Source of the DNA: UBA2365 sp964594045
GTDB lineage: Bacteria > Bacteroidota > Bacteroidia > Chitinophagales > Saprospiraceae
NCBI GenBank assembly: GCA_964594045.1
Contig: CAZQKR010000020.1
Coordinates: 1 to 64,000, forward strand
Reading direction: 5' to 3'
Length of the DNA: 64,000 nt
Shown here: positions 42,366-51,166 of the stretch, piece after piece
Layout of the letters: every line of letters starts with the position of its first letter
How positions within the stretch are numbered: the first letter of the stretch is position 1
Position numbers and translations under genes: made by a program
The notes under the pieces: generated by a model
Told to the model about the DNA's origin: nothing
Databases searched by the model: none
Seen by the model: only the letters and a program-made list of their open reading frames with translations

Positions 42366-43733
42366 ATGAACAGATTTATTGAAACCTTAAAGAACATCTG
42401 GAAAATTACTGAGTTGCGGAATCGTATCCTGTTTACGATCATGATTCTTGCAATATACAGATTTGGTGCATACGTTGTGCTGCCAGGTGTCGTTCCTGCT
42501 GCGCTTGAAGCTGCCAGGGAATCCAGGAGCGATACGGACATTCTTGGCTTGCTTAACATTTTCACAGGTGGTGCTTTTTTCCAGGGTGCTATCTTTGCGC
42601 TTGGGATCATGCCATATATCACTTCTTCCATCATTATCCAGTTGTTGGGATTTGCTGTTCCATATTTCCAAAGATTACAACAGAAAGAAGGTGAATCAGG
42701 AAGAAAGAAGATCACACAGATCACCAGATTCCTGACATTGCTGATCACATTGGTTCAGGGTGGGGCTTACCTCGCTCAATTGAATGCAATGGAAGCAGTT
42801 GATCCTTCTGTTAATCCGTTTATCTTCTGGCTTGGCAATATCATCATCCTCTCAACAGGTACCATATTTGCCATGTGGATGGGTGAAAAAATTACCGACA
42901 AAGGTATCGGCAACGGTATTTCATTGCTGATCATGGTGGGTATCATTGCCAGATTGCCGCAATCATTTGCTGCAGAGGTAGTTACCCAATTCAACAATAA
43001 TATTCTCTTGCTGATCATCGAAATGGCTCTGTTCTTTGGAATCGTACTCGCAACGGTTTTGATCATTCAGGCTGTACGGAAAATTCCGGTTCAGTTTGCT
43101 AAAAGGATGGTAGGTAGAGTTGCCGGATCTTCTATTCCTGTAGCCGGTGCAAGGGACTATATTCCGCTGAAAGTCAATGCTGCGGGTGTTATGCCCATTA
43201 TTTTTGCCCAGGCGATCATGTTTTTACCCATTACCGCTGCCAGTTGGTTAAGCGAAGATGCAGTTACAGGTAATTCGTTTCTCCTTGCAATGAATAACTG
43301 GAAATCTTTGCCTTATAATATCGTATTTTTCCTGTTGATCGTCGTATTCACCTATATTTATACGGCATTGCTGGTTAATCCGAAACAGTATGCAGAGTAC
43401 CTTAAGAGGCAGAATTCGTTTATTCCCGGTGTTAAACCCGGAAAGCCCACTCAGGATTTTATCGATAATCTGACTACCCGTATTACTTTGCCCGGATCTA
43501 TTTTTCTGGGATTCATTTCTATTTTCCCTGCTATTGTTGGGGCCATTGGAGTGAATGATGCATTTGCGCTCTTCTTTGGTGGTACTTCATTGTTGATCCT
43601 GGTAGGTGTTGTATTAGATACCTTGCAGCAAATTGAAAGTCACCTGCTGATGAGGAAATACGACGGGTTGGTAAAATCAGGTAAGCTGAAAGGAAGAAAG
43701 ACAAGTGGTATGCAGCAACTTGGAGGAGGTTGA
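42366..43733 (+). CDS. secY: Preprotein translocase subunit SecY
   Basis: 455 residues with ten hydrophobic segments (about 24-44, 76-95, 124-145, 158-178, 187-205, 223-245, 277-300, 320-340, 375-395 and 400-420). It forms the protein-conducting channel with SecE and SecG. The plug region and pore ring (residues with Ile and Leu in TM3) and the cytosolic loop with RKIPVQFAKR are conserved. I chose the ATG at 42366 (MNRFIETLKNIWKITELRN): the in-frame ATG at 42279 overlaps rplO and adds 29 unrelated residues. Confidence 0.96.
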   Translation: MNRFIETLKNIWKITELRNRILFTIMILAIYRFGAYVVLPGVVPAALEAARESRSDTDILGLLNIFTGGAFFQGAIFALGIMPYITSSIIIQLLGFAVPYFQRLQQKEGESGRKKITQITRFLTLLITLVQGGAYLAQLNAMEAVDPSVNPFIFWLGNIIILSTGTIFAMWMGEKITDKGIGNGISLLIMVGIIARLPQSFAAEVVTQFNNNILLLIIEMALFFGIVLATVLIIQAVRKIPVQFAKRMVGRVAGSSIPVAGARDYIPLKVNAAGVMPIIFAQAIMFLPITAASWLSEDAVTGNSFLLAMNNWKSLPYNIVFFLLIVVFTYIYTALLVNPKQYAEYLKRQNSFIPGVKPGKPTQDFIDNLTTRITLPGSIFLGFISIFPAIVGAIGVNDAFALFFGGTSLLILVGVVLDTLQQIESHLLMRKYDGLVKSGKLKGRKTSGMQQLGGG

Positions 43734-43771
43734 TCAATTAACGGTTTCTGATTAAATCGAATAAGATCCGT

Positions 43772-44581
43772 TTGGGAAATAATGATATATATTATAAGAC
43801 TGAAAGCGAAATTGAACTGATTCGAACCAGCAATCTGATGGTGTCCAAAACACTGGCGATGATCGCTGAAGTTTTAAGGCCTGGAATTACAGGCAGGATG
43901 ATTGACAAATTGGCTGAGAGTTTTATACAGGACCATGGAGCTGTTCCTTCATTCAAAGGATATGGAGGTTTTCCCGCCACACTCTGTGTTTCCAGAAATG
44001 AGGTGGTGGTTCATGGTATACCGGATGATACCGAGTTTGTAGAAGGAGATATCGTTTCAGTGGATTGTGGTGTTTACCATCAGGGATTCCACGGTGACAG
44101 TGCATATACTTTTGCGATTGGTGAGGTTTCCGGACAAGTTTTGGATTTACTCAGGGCTACCCGTAAATCCTTGTATCTTGGCATCGAACAGGCGGTTGCC
44201 GGCAACAGGTTGGGCGATATCGGTTTTGCAATTCAGCAATACACTGAAAAAATCCATGGATACGGAGTGGTCAGAGAGATGGTTGGACATGGCGTAGGAA
44301 GAAATCTGCATGAAAAACCTGAAGTTCCGAATTATGGAAAACGCGGTAAGGGTATGATCATGAAAGAAGGACTGGTTATTGCAATTGAACCGATGATCAA
44401 TCTGGGTGATTACCGGGTCAGACAAATGAATGATGGCTGGACCATTGTAACCCGGGATAAAAAGCCTTCTGCACATTTTGAACATTCCGTGGCGGTAGGC
44501 AAAAATTCGGCAGATATATTGTCAGATCACAGTTTTGTGGAGAATGCTGTTAAAAACAATCCAAATCTTAGGGAAATATAA
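43772..44581 (+). CDS. map: Methionine aminopeptidase, type I
   Basis: 269 residues. It removes the starting methionine from new proteins. The five metal ligands are seen: Asp in VSVDCGVYHQGFHGDSAYTF (two Asp), His in MVGHGVGRNLHEKPE, and two Glu in IAIEPMINLG and FEHSVAV. The start is TTG at 43772 (MGNNDIYYKTESE): a stop lies upstream and the next ATG is out of frame, so a weak start is likely. It follows secY and precedes infA, the normal order. It is cytosolic and ribosome-associated. Confidence 0.95.
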   Translation: MGNNDIYYKTESEIELIRTSNLMVSKTLAMIAEVLRPGITGRMIDKLAESFIQDHGAVPSFKGYGGFPATLCVSRNEVVVHGIPDDTEFVEGDIVSVDCGVYHQGFHGDSAYTFAIGEVSGQVLDLLRATRKSLYLGIEQAVAGNRLGDIGFAIQQYTEKIHGYGVVREMVGHGVGRNLHEKPEVPNYGKRGKGMIMKEGLVIAIEPMINLGDYRVRQMNDGWTIVTRDKKPSAHFEHSVAVGKNSADILSDHSFVENAVKNNPNLREI

Positions 44582-44591
44582 AAAATAGTTA

Positions 44592-44599
44592 GATATTTG
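44592..44599 (+). promoter_or_regulatory. Possible internal -7 element before infA
   Basis: GATATTTG differs from TAnnTTTG by one base, and is followed by CACTCC as before rpsF. It lies 20 nt before the infA ATG. The -33 box is not clear. Confidence 0.35.
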
Positions 44600-44618
44600 C
44601 ACTCCAATTTTTTAGGGT

Positions 44619-44840
44619 ATGTCCAAACAACAACTTATTGAGCAGGATGGGATTATTGAAGAGGCACTTTCGAACGCTATGTTCAGGGTGCGTCTCCAGA
44701 ATGATTACCTCATCATTGCAACTATTTCCGGGAAAATGCGAATGCATTATATCAGGATTTTGCCGGGAGATAAAGTTAAGGTAGAGATTTCTCCCTATGA
44801 TTTGAGTCGCGGAAGGATCACTTACAGATATAAATCATAG
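44619..44840 (+). CDS. infA: Translation initiation factor IF-1
   Basis: 73 residues, the normal length. This OB-fold protein blocks the A site during initiation. EQDGIIEEALSNAMFRVRLQNDYLIIATISGKMRMHYIRILPGDKVKVEISPYDLSRGRITYR (cited by its ends) is complete, with the loop GKMRMHYIRIL that fits between helix 44 and S12. It sits between map and rpmJ, as in most bacteria. Confidence 0.98.
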   Translation: MSKQQLIEQDGIIEEALSNAMFRVRLQNDYLIIATISGKMRMHYIRILPGDKVKVEISPYDLSRGRITYRYKS

Positions 44841-44923
44841 GCCGGTCTGATGCGTCAGGCCTTGAGGTTATGGATAACAGAATGAGAATTAATATAATAA
44901 GATAAAGATTTAATATTCAAGAG

Positions 44924-45040
44924 ATGAAAGTGAGGGCATCTATTAAGACGAGGACAGCAGATTGCAAGATCGTCAGGAGAAAGGGAAAGATTTATGTGAT
45001 CAACAAAAAGAACCCGAAGTATAAACAACGTCAAGGTTAA
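44924..45040 (+). CDS. rpmJ: 50S ribosomal protein L36
   Basis: 38 residues (MKVRASIKTRTADCKIV, then KIYVINKKNPKYKQRQG), too short for many gene finders. Only one Cys is left of the CxxC...C..H zinc ribbon, so it is the zinc-free (C-) form common in Bacteroidota. It lies between infA and rpsM, 83 bp after infA, the usual place. L36 stabilises the base of the L7/L12 stalk region. Confidence 0.95.
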   Translation: MKVRASIKTRTADCKIVRRKGKIYVINKKNPKYKQRQG

Positions 45041-45051
45041 AATAAATTAAT

Positions 45052-45432
45052 ATGGCACGAATTGAAGGGGTAGATATTCCTAAAAATAAGAGAGGCGTTA
45101 TAGGCTTGACCTATATTTACGGGATTGGCAGAAGTAAGGCTGCAGAGATCCTGGCTAAGGCTGGTATTGACGAGAGCACCAAAGTGGCTGCGTGGACTGA
45201 TGAGAATGTCAGGATGATCTCGCAGATCATTCAGACTGACCATAAAGTTGAGGGTGAATTGCGGACTGAGGTGTCCATGAACATTAAACGGTTGATGGAT
45301 ATTGCCTGCTACCGTGGCTTGAGACACAGAAAAGGTCTTCCTGTCAGGGGTCAAAGTACAAAAACCAACGCCAGGACTCGTAAAGGAAAGAAAAAGACTG
45401 TTGCCAATAAAAAGGTAGCACCTAAAGGATAA
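45052..45432 (+). CDS. rpsM: 30S ribosomal protein S13
   Basis: 126 residues. S13 joins the two subunits at bridges B1a and B1b in the head. ARIEGVDIPKNKRGVIGLTYIYGIGRSKAAEIL (cited by its ends) is the helix-two-turn-helix part, and RHRKGLPVRGQSTKTNARTRKGKKKTVANKK is the basic C-terminal tail that reaches tRNA in the P site. First gene of the alpha operon (rpsM-rpsK-rpsD-rpoA-rplQ), 11 bp after rpmJ. Confidence 0.97.
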   Translation: MARIEGVDIPKNKRGVIGLTYIYGIGRSKAAEILAKAGIDESTKVAAWTDENVRMISQIIQTDHKVEGELRTEVSMNIKRLMDIACYRGLRHRKGLPVRGQSTKTNARTRKGKKKTVANKKVAPKG

Positions 45433-45471
45433 TAGGAAATCAATCATATTTTACATTAGAATAGTAATTCA

Positions 45472-45861
45472 ATGGCAAAAGGTAAAGTTGTTAAGAAAAA
45501 ACGTAAGATAGTTGTTGACCCGGTTGGGATAGCTTATATTCAGGCAAGTTTCAACAACATCATTGTCACTTTGACCAATAAGGCAGGACAAGTTGTTACC
45601 TGGTCTTCCGCTGGCAAATCAGGTTTTAAGGGTTCTAAAAAGAATACCCCATATGCAGCACAGATGGCTGCGAAAGATGCCGCACAGGTGGCTTACGATG
45701 CCGGCATGCGCACACTTGAGGTTTATGTAAAAGGTCCGGGTGCTGGAAGAGAAGCTGCCATCAGGGCAATTGACGGTGTGGGCATTAGGATCACCCGTAT
45801 TACAGATGTGACTCCAATCCCTCACAATGGTTGTCGTCCACCGAAAAGAAGAAGAGTTTAA
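45472..45861 (+). CDS. rpsK: 30S ribosomal protein S11
   Basis: 129 residues. S11 sits on the platform by the mRNA exit. GIAYIQASFNNIIVTLTNKAGQVVTWSSAGKSGFKGSKKNTPYAAQMAAKDAAQVA (cited by its ends) is the conserved centre, and GVGIRITRITDVTPIPHNGCRPPKRRRV is the typical end. The NGCRPPK loop contacts 16S rRNA. It follows rpsM after 39 bp. Confidence 0.97.
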   Translation: MAKGKVVKKKRKIVVDPVGIAYIQASFNNIIVTLTNKAGQVVTWSSAGKSGFKGSKKNTPYAAQMAAKDAAQVAYDAGMRTLEVYVKGPGAGREAAIRAIDGVGIRITRITDVTPIPHNGCRPPKRRRV

Positions 45862-45885
45862 TTAATTATAGAATTTATTTGAACA

Positions 45886-46497
45886 ATGGCAAGATATACA
45901 GGCCCAGCTACTAAAAAAGCAAGATCTTTCGGGGAACCAATTTTTGGACCTGACAGAGCGTTTGATAAACGTAAATACAAACCGGGCCAGCATGGTCCGT
46001 CCAAAAGAAAAGGACAGACTTCTGACTATGCTGTCCAGTTGACTGAAAAGCAAAAAGCAAAATATACTTATGGATTGCTGGAGACACAGTTTCGTAACCT
46101 TTTTGAGCTGGCAAGCAGAAAAGAGGGCGTAACAGGTACTGTTTTACTGCAGCTTCTTGAAGCCAGACTGGATAATACAGTATACAGACTGGGTATAGCA
46201 AGAACGAGAAGATCTGCAAGGCAAATGGTTTCCCACAAACACATTGTAGTCAATGGCATTCCTACAAATATCCCTTCGTATACCTTGAAACCTGGTGATT
46301 TTGTCACCGTGAAAGGTAGTTCAAGGGAAATTGAACTGATCCAAAACAATATTAGATCAAAATCTGATGTAAGAAATTTCGGTTGGCTTGAATTTAACCC
46401 GGATACCATGACGGGCAAATTCCTAGCCTATCCTGAAGCTGAACAAATTCCCGAGAATATCAATGTGCAATTGATTGTTGAACTTTATTCCAAGTAA
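45886..46497 (+). CDS. rpsD: 30S ribosomal protein S4
   Basis: 203 residues. S4 is a primary 16S-binding protein at the mRNA entry and represses the alpha operon in E. coli. The N-terminal half is RYTGPATKKARSFGEPIFG, followed by the S4 RNA-binding motif RLDNTVYRLGIARTRRSARQMVSHKHIVVNGIPTNIPSYTLKPGDFVTVK (cited by its ends). The N-terminal zinc knuckle is absent, as in the C- form. It precedes rpoA by 43 bp. Confidence 0.97.
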   Translation: MARYTGPATKKARSFGEPIFGPDRAFDKRKYKPGQHGPSKRKGQTSDYAVQLTEKQKAKYTYGLLETQFRNLFELASRKEGVTGTVLLQLLEARLDNTVYRLGIARTRRSARQMVSHKHIVVNGIPTNIPSYTLKPGDFVTVKGSSREIELIQNNIRSKSDVRNFGWLEFNPDTMTGKFLAYPEAEQIPENINVQLIVELYSK

Positions 46498-46540
46498 CAG
46501 ATCTATTTTACTTGTTTTCTTACTTATTTAGATTTTATTT

Positions 46541-47554
46541 ATGAGCATATTAAATTTTCAGAGACCTGAAAAGATAAAACTTCAAAAGGCAGATAATTTC
46601 CTTGGTATCTTTGAATTCAAGCCTTTGGAAAGAGGTTTTGGCCATACTTTGGGCAATTCATTGAGAAGAGTGCTCCTTTCTTCTTTGGAAGGATATGCAG
46701 TTTCTTCAGTCAGAATTGCCGGGGTTGATCACGAATTCTCCACTATTAAAGGTGTGGTTGAGGACGTTGTTGATATTATTCTGAATCTCAAGCAGATCCG
46801 CCTGAAAAAGGTTTTTGAGGAAAGCGAAGAAGATGCTGCCCAGGAGAAGAAAATATACCTTACGGTCACCGGGAAAAATACTTTTACCGCTGGTGACATC
46901 GAAGGTTTTACGAATATGTTCAAGATCGCTAATCCTGAACTGGTGATATGCAATATGGAAACTTTTGTCAACCTCGAAGTTGAACTGACCATCACCAAAG
47001 GAAGAGGATATGTTCCCGCTGAAGCTGGCAAAGAGCAAATCGAAACCATAGGCACTATTCCGGTTGATGCAATCTATACTCCGATCAAAAAAGTTTCTTA
47101 TACTGTTTCCAATACCAGGGTAGAACAAAGAACAGACTACGAAAAACTTGAACTTACCATACAGACTGATGGAACGATTCATCCTGAAGAAGCTGTTAAA
47201 CAGGCTTCCAGGATTCTCATCCAGCATCTGATGCTGATCACAGATGAGAACATCACTTTTGAAGATTCCAAGTCCAAGAGTGAAGATGTCGTAGATGAAC
47301 ACGTTTTGCATATGCGCAAGCTCCTGAAAACTCCGTTGGAAGATCTGGATCTTTCCGTCAGGGCATTCAACTGCCTGAAAGCAGCTAAAATTGATACTTT
47401 GGGTGCCCTGGTTGAATATGAAAGACATGAATTGTTAAAATTCAGGAATTTTGGAAAGAAATCCCTTGTTGAGATCGAGGAATTGCTGGTTGAAAAAGGT
47501 TTGACTTTTGGTTTGGACCTTTCTAAATACCAGATCGAAATAGAAAAAAACTAA
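46541..47554 (+). CDS. rpoA: DNA-directed RNA polymerase subunit alpha
   Basis: 337 residues. The N-terminal domain (1-240) dimerises and starts core assembly: FEFKPLERGFGHTLGNSLRRVLLSSLEGYA (cited by its ends) is the conserved assembly helix. The C-terminal domain (about 260-330) binds UP elements and activators: LSVRAFNCLKAAKIDTLGALVEYERHELLKFRNFGKKSLVEIEELL (cited by its ends), with the residues matching R265 and the 287 determinant. It is the only polymerase gene in the window and follows rpsD as usual. Confidence 0.98.
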   Translation: MSILNFQRPEKIKLQKADNFLGIFEFKPLERGFGHTLGNSLRRVLLSSLEGYAVSSVRIAGVDHEFSTIKGVVEDVVDIILNLKQIRLKKVFEESEEDAAQEKKIYLTVTGKNTFTAGDIEGFTNMFKIANPELVICNMETFVNLEVELTITKGRGYVPAEAGKEQIETIGTIPVDAIYTPIKKVSYTVSNTRVEQRTDYEKLELTIQTDGTIHPEEAVKQASRILIQHLMLITDENITFEDSKSKSEDVVDEHVLHMRKLLKTPLEDLDLSVRAFNCLKAAKIDTLGALVEYERHELLKFRNFGKKSLVEIEELLVEKGLTFGLDLSKYQIEIEKN

Positions 47555-47672
47555 CGTTTTAAAGCCGGTACAAAAAGAAGTCCGTTTTTGTAATTATAAA
47601 CCTGTATTAACCGCTTGAATATTGGATGGCCGGTGGTCCTGTTCATAAAGTGATACACAAATTTTAAGTCCT

Positions 47673-48206
47673 ATGGGGCACGGTAAAAAATTTAATCATC
47701 TTGGAAGGCAGAAAGGTCACAGAGATGCCCTTTTGAAAAACCTTTCCATCGCATTGGTTGCACACAAAAGAATTGTAACCACCCTGGCAAAAGCCAAAGC
47801 ACTGAAAGTTTACTTCGAACCACTTGTAACAAAATCAAGGTTGAATACCACACATTCAAGAAGAACTATTTTCGCTTATTTGCAAAGTAAGGAATCTGTA
47901 AATGAATTGTTTGATGTGATCGCTCCAAAAGTAGGTGACAGACCAGGTGGATACACCAGGATCATTAAAATGGGGTTCAGAAAGGGGGATGGTGCTGAGA
48001 TGGCAATGATCGAACTTGTGGATTTCAACGAATTGTTGTTGAGTGCAAAATCAGAAAAAGCTGGTAAATCAACCAGGAGAAGAAGAGGAAAAGGCACAGG
48101 TGCTAAGGAAGGTGTTGCAGCAGTTGCAACTGCCGCAACGACAGTAGCTGCAACAGAAACAATTTCAGAACCTGAGAAAACTGAAGCAAAACAGGAAGAA
48201 GAGTAA
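47673..48206 (+). CDS. rplQ: 50S ribosomal protein L17
   Basis: 177 residues, longer than the usual 120-130. GRQKGHRDALLKNLSIALVAHKRIVTTLAKAKALKVYFEPLVTKS (cited by its ends) is the conserved front, and GGYTRIIKMGFRKGDGAEMAMIELVDFN closes the fold. The C-terminal extension of about 50 residues is rich in Ala, Thr and Glu (VATAATTVAATETISEPEKTEAKQEEE) and looks disordered. Extended L17 proteins occur in several Bacteroidota. The gene ends the ribosomal supercluster with a terminator 24 bp downstream. It lies 118 bp after rpoA, a longer gap than usual. Confidence 0.95.
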   Translation: MGHGKKFNHLGRQKGHRDALLKNLSIALVAHKRIVTTLAKAKALKVYFEPLVTKSRLNTTHSRRTIFAYLQSKESVNELFDVIAPKVGDRPGGYTRIIKMGFRKGDGAEMAMIELVDFNELLLSAKSEKAGKSTRRRRGKGTGAKEGVAAVATAATTVAATETISEPEKTEAKQEEE

Positions 48207-48229
48207 CCATTTGTTTACTATATCTTTTA

Positions 48230-48259
48230 AGCCTCCTCTTTATCGGAGGCTTTTTTTTT
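48230..48259 (+). terminator. Terminator ending the ribosomal supercluster
   Basis: A + GCCTCC (48231-48236), 8-nt loop, GGAGGC (48245-48250) and nine T. A compact GC-rich stem with a T-run, 24 nt after the rplQ stop. Confidence 0.93.
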
Positions 48260-48508
48260 ATAGTAAAGTAATCCGTTCTTTAGACTGATGATCCGATCAA
48301 GGAATTTCGCCATTTCTTACTCCTGTAAACGGGCCAGGCCAACCCTTAGATTTTTACAAGGTAATTATTAACAGTCTCCCATTTTCCTGTTGCTCAAATT
48401 TTTGGCAGGGAGAACTTTATTCTACTCATAATTAATACATATTTTATGGAAAATAAACTGCCAAAGTCGTACCTTTGCACTTTATTTTTTTAACGAAAAT
48501 TTTAAGAC
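48260..48508. other. Spacer between rplQ terminator and eno, with eno promoter
   Basis: About 250 bp without a reading frame. It contains the eno promoter at 48470-48477. No RNA-like structure was found by eye. Confidence 0.5.
48470..48477 (+). promoter_or_regulatory. -7 element of the eno promoter
   Basis: TACCTTTG matches TAnnTTTG and is followed by CACTTT. It lies 31 nt before the eno ATG. The -33 box is weak (a TGG at 48447-48449, 20 nt upstream). Confidence 0.6.
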
Positions 48509-49795
48509 ATGTCAGAAATAAAAGATATCCGTGCAAGGGAAATTTTGGATTCAAGGGGAAATCCGACAGTTGAAGTTGAGGTGTTGACTTCAGGTAATAT
48601 CATCGGAAGGGCAGCTGTTCCTTCAGGCGCATCAACAGGTGTTCACGAAGCAGTGGAATTGCGTGATGGTGACAAATCAAGATTTAATGGTAAAGGGGTC
48701 TTGAAAGCCTGTGAAAATGTTAATGAGCATTTAAGAGAATTACTGGTCGGTCAGAATATTTTTGACCAGATCCGTTTGGATGAAATGATGATTGAGTTTG
48801 ACGGCACGAAAAATAAATCCAGAATGGGTGCCAATGCCATTTTGGGAACTTCCCTGGCGATCGCGAAAGCGGCTGCTGAGTTGTCCGGCCAACCATTGTA
48901 CCGTTATGTAGGTGGTGTGAATGCACATGTTTTGCCGGTCCCGATGATGAATATTCTTAATGGCGGATCACATGCAGATAATAGCATCGATTTCCAGGAA
49001 TTTATGATCATGCCGGTTGGAGCAAGTTATTTTTCTGAAGCTTTGCGGATGGGAACAGAAGTTTTCCATGCATTGAAAAAAGTGCTTGCTGATAAAAATT
49101 ACTCAACCAATGTGGGTGACGAAGGCGGATTTGCGCCCAACCTGAAATCCAATGATGAAGCGATCGAAACAGTCCTGATGGCGATCGAGAAAGCTGGTTT
49201 AAGACCGGGTGAAGACATCATGATCGCTTTAGATCCTGCTGCTTCAGAATTTTACCTGGAAGATGAGAAAAAGTATCACCTGTTCAAATCCAGCGGGGAT
49301 AAATTGACTTCTTCAGAAATGGTCAACTACTGGAAAGAATGGGTGTATAAATATCCGATCATTTCCATCGAAGACGGATTAGCTGAAGATGACTGGACTG
49401 GTTTTAAGGAAATGACCGACATTTTGGGAGGCAAGATCCAGATCGTGGGAGATGACCTTTTTGTGACCAATTCTGAAAGGCTTTTGATTGGTATAGAAAG
49501 AAAAGTGGCCAACTCCATCCTGGTCAAATTGAACCAGATCGGATCCTTGACAGAAACCATTGATGCCGTCAATCTGGCAAAACGCAACAGTTACACTGCA
49601 GTTATGAGTCACAGATCAGGCGAAACGGAAGATACTACCATTGCTGATATGGCAGTCGCGCTAAATACAGGTCAGATCAAAACCGGCTCTGCCTCAAGAA
49701 CTGACAGGATCGCAAAATACAATCAATTGCTCCGGATTGAGGAAGAATTGGGCGATATGGGCTATTTCCCGGGGATCAATTTCAGAAATATGTAA
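48509..49795 (+). CDS. eno: Enolase
   Basis: 428 residues, the normal length. It converts 2-phosphoglycerate to phosphoenolpyruvate in glycolysis. The N-terminal domain is EILDSRGNPTVEVEV, and the barrel has the metal ligands: LDPAASEF (Asp), SIEDGLAEDDW (Glu) and GDDLFVTN (Asp). The catalytic Lys is in NQIGSLTETIDAV and the signature is SHRSGETEDTTIADMAVAL (about 362-380). It follows the ribosomal cluster as an independent unit with its own promoter, and the DivIC gene is 90 bp downstream without a terminator between. Confidence 0.98.
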   Translation: MSEIKDIRAREILDSRGNPTVEVEVLTSGNIIGRAAVPSGASTGVHEAVELRDGDKSRFNGKGVLKACENVNEHLRELLVGQNIFDQIRLDEMMIEFDGTKNKSRMGANAILGTSLAIAKAAAELSGQPLYRYVGGVNAHVLPVPMMNILNGGSHADNSIDFQEFMIMPVGASYFSEALRMGTEVFHALKKVLADKNYSTNVGDEGGFAPNLKSNDEAIETVLMAIEKAGLRPGEDIMIALDPAASEFYLEDEKKYHLFKSSGDKLTSSEMVNYWKEWVYKYPIISIEDGLAEDDWTGFKEMTDILGGKIQIVGDDLFVTNSERLLIGIERKVANSILVKLNQIGSLTETIDAVNLAKRNSYTAVMSHRSGETEDTTIADMAVALNTGQIKTGSASRTDRIAKYNQLLRIEEELGDMGYFPGINFRNM

Positions 49796-49884
49796 ACTTT
49801 GCAGGTCTATAAAAATCTTTGTAATATTTTGTAATTTAGCTAATTATATATAACTTTGTTTTTTAATATAATAGCTTGTAGATT

Positions 49885-50181
49885 ATGAAGCACCTAATTA
49901 CCGGATTTTTAAAGACTTACAGAAGGTTCGTGGTTATTTTTCTAGTATTTTTCGTTTGGGTGATGTTTTTTGACAACAGAAGCATGATTGTTCAGCGAAG
50001 ACTCAGCCAGCAAATACGTGTTTTGGAGAATGAAGAATTGGCATACACGGAAAAGCTGGGGAAGGTGAAAAAGGAATGGGAATCCATGCAACTGTACCCG
50101 GAAAAGTATGCCAGGGAAAAGTATTACATGCATAAACCTGGAGAGACTGTGTATCTTTTTGTAGATGAAATCAAAGAATAA
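49885..50181 (+). CDS. Septum formation initiator, FtsB/DivIC family
   Basis: 98 residues. One membrane helix (about residues 14-30, VVIFLVFFVWVMFF) is followed by a coiled coil (about 38-72) rich in Gln, Glu and Leu, and the tail YPEKYAREKYYMHKPGETVYLF. This is the FtsB/DivIC pattern: the KYAREKYYM-type end is conserved in the family. It works in cell division by joining FtsL and FtsQ in the inner membrane, with the coiled coil in the periplasm. It lies between eno and sucD; eno-divIC order is also seen in other Bacteroidota and in gamma-proteobacteria (eno-ftsB). Confidence 0.88.
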   Translation: MKHLITGFLKTYRRFVVIFLVFFVWVMFFDNRSMIVQRRLSQQIRVLENEELAYTEKLGKVKKEWESMQLYPEKYAREKYYMHKPGETVYLFVDEIKE

Positions 50182-50187
50182 TTCAAT

Positions 50188-51063
50188 ATGAGCGTTTTAG
50201 TAAACAAGCATTCCCGGATAGTAGTTCAGGGTTTTACAGGCAATGAGGGCACATTTCATGCCACTCAGATGATTGAGTATGGAACCAATGTTGTCGGCGG
50301 TGTGACTCCCGGTAAAGGAGGTCAGAAACATCTTGACAGACCGGTTTTTAACACGGTTGCAGATGCAGTTTCGAAAGAAGGTGCTGATACATCGATCATT
50401 TTTGTCCCGCCAGCCTTTGCTCCGGATGCCATCATGGAAGCTGCAGAAGCCGGAATCAAACTGGTCGTGGCGATCACAGAAGGCATTCCGGTTCAGGATA
50501 TGGTGAAAGTGAAAGCTTATCTTGATGCACACAAAACGCGGATGATTGGTCCAAATTGTCCCGGCATCATCACTCCGGGTGAGGCAAAAGTGGGTATCAT
50601 GCCTGGTTTTATTCACAAACCGGGTAGGATAGGTGTTGTATCCAGGTCTGGAACACTGACTTATGAAGCAGTGGATCAGTTGACCAAACTCGGTATCGGT
50701 CAGTCAACCTGCATCGGAATAGGCGGCGACCCGATCATCGGAACAACCACCATGGAAGCTGTACAACTATTAATGGCCGATCCGGATACTGATGGTATCA
50801 TCATGATCGGTGAGATCGGAGGTAATATGGAGGCAGATGCAGCTAAATGGGTAAAGGCCAACGGAACCAAGCCTGTGGTCGGTTTCATTGCCGGGCAGAC
50901 AGCACCAAAAGGCAGAACTATGGGTCATGCCGGAGCCATCATCGGAGGAACAGCTGATACTGCAGAAGCTAAAATGAAGATACTGGCTGAGCACAATGTA
51001 CATGTTGTGGTTTCACCTGCTGATATCGGAAAAAGAATGGCAGAATTATTGGGACTGATCTGA
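50188..51063 (+). CDS. sucD: Succinyl-CoA ligase (ADP-forming), alpha subunit
   Basis: 291 residues, normal. It makes ATP from succinyl-CoA in the TCA cycle with the beta subunit SucC, which is not in this window. The CoA-binding fold has VVQGFTGNEGTFHATQMIEYGTNVVGGVTPGKGG (cited by its ends). The catalytic phospho-His is in MGHAGAIIGG (about residue 246). IGPNCPGIITPGEAKVGIMPG is conserved. It starts 6 bp after the DivIC gene, so they are likely in one transcript, and a terminator follows. Confidence 0.96.
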   Translation: MSVLVNKHSRIVVQGFTGNEGTFHATQMIEYGTNVVGGVTPGKGGQKHLDRPVFNTVADAVSKEGADTSIIFVPPAFAPDAIMEAAEAGIKLVVAITEGIPVQDMVKVKAYLDAHKTRMIGPNCPGIITPGEAKVGIMPGFIHKPGRIGVVSRSGTLTYEAVDQLTKLGIGQSTCIGIGGDPIIGTTTMEAVQLLMADPDTDGIIMIGEIGGNMEADAAKWVKANGTKPVVGFIAGQTAPKGRTMGHAGAIIGGTADTAEAKMKILAEHNVHVVVSPADIGKRMAELLGLI

Positions 51064-51086
51064 TAACGGATCGAAGATATATTTTT

Positions 51087-51150
51087 AAAAACTGGTGTTT
51101 TTAAACACGGAATTATTTTTTGTCCGTGGCAGGAAACGCCAGTTTTTTTT
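51087..51150 (+). terminator. Nested-stem terminator after sucD
   Basis: The outer stem AAAAACTGGTG (51087-51097) pairs with CGCCAGTTTTT (51137-51147) and is followed by further T. An inner stem CACGGA / TCCGTG (51106-51111 and 51123-51128) is nested inside. The convergent DJ-1 gene stop lies just downstream, so it may act both ways. Confidence 0.8.
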
Positions 51151-51166
51151 ATGGCAAATTTTTGTT

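Noticed and set aside
46706..47428. Long reading frame opposite rpoA
   Set aside because: It lies wholly within the rpoA gene on the other strand, and its product lacks any protein-like pattern. It is a shadow of the coding strand.
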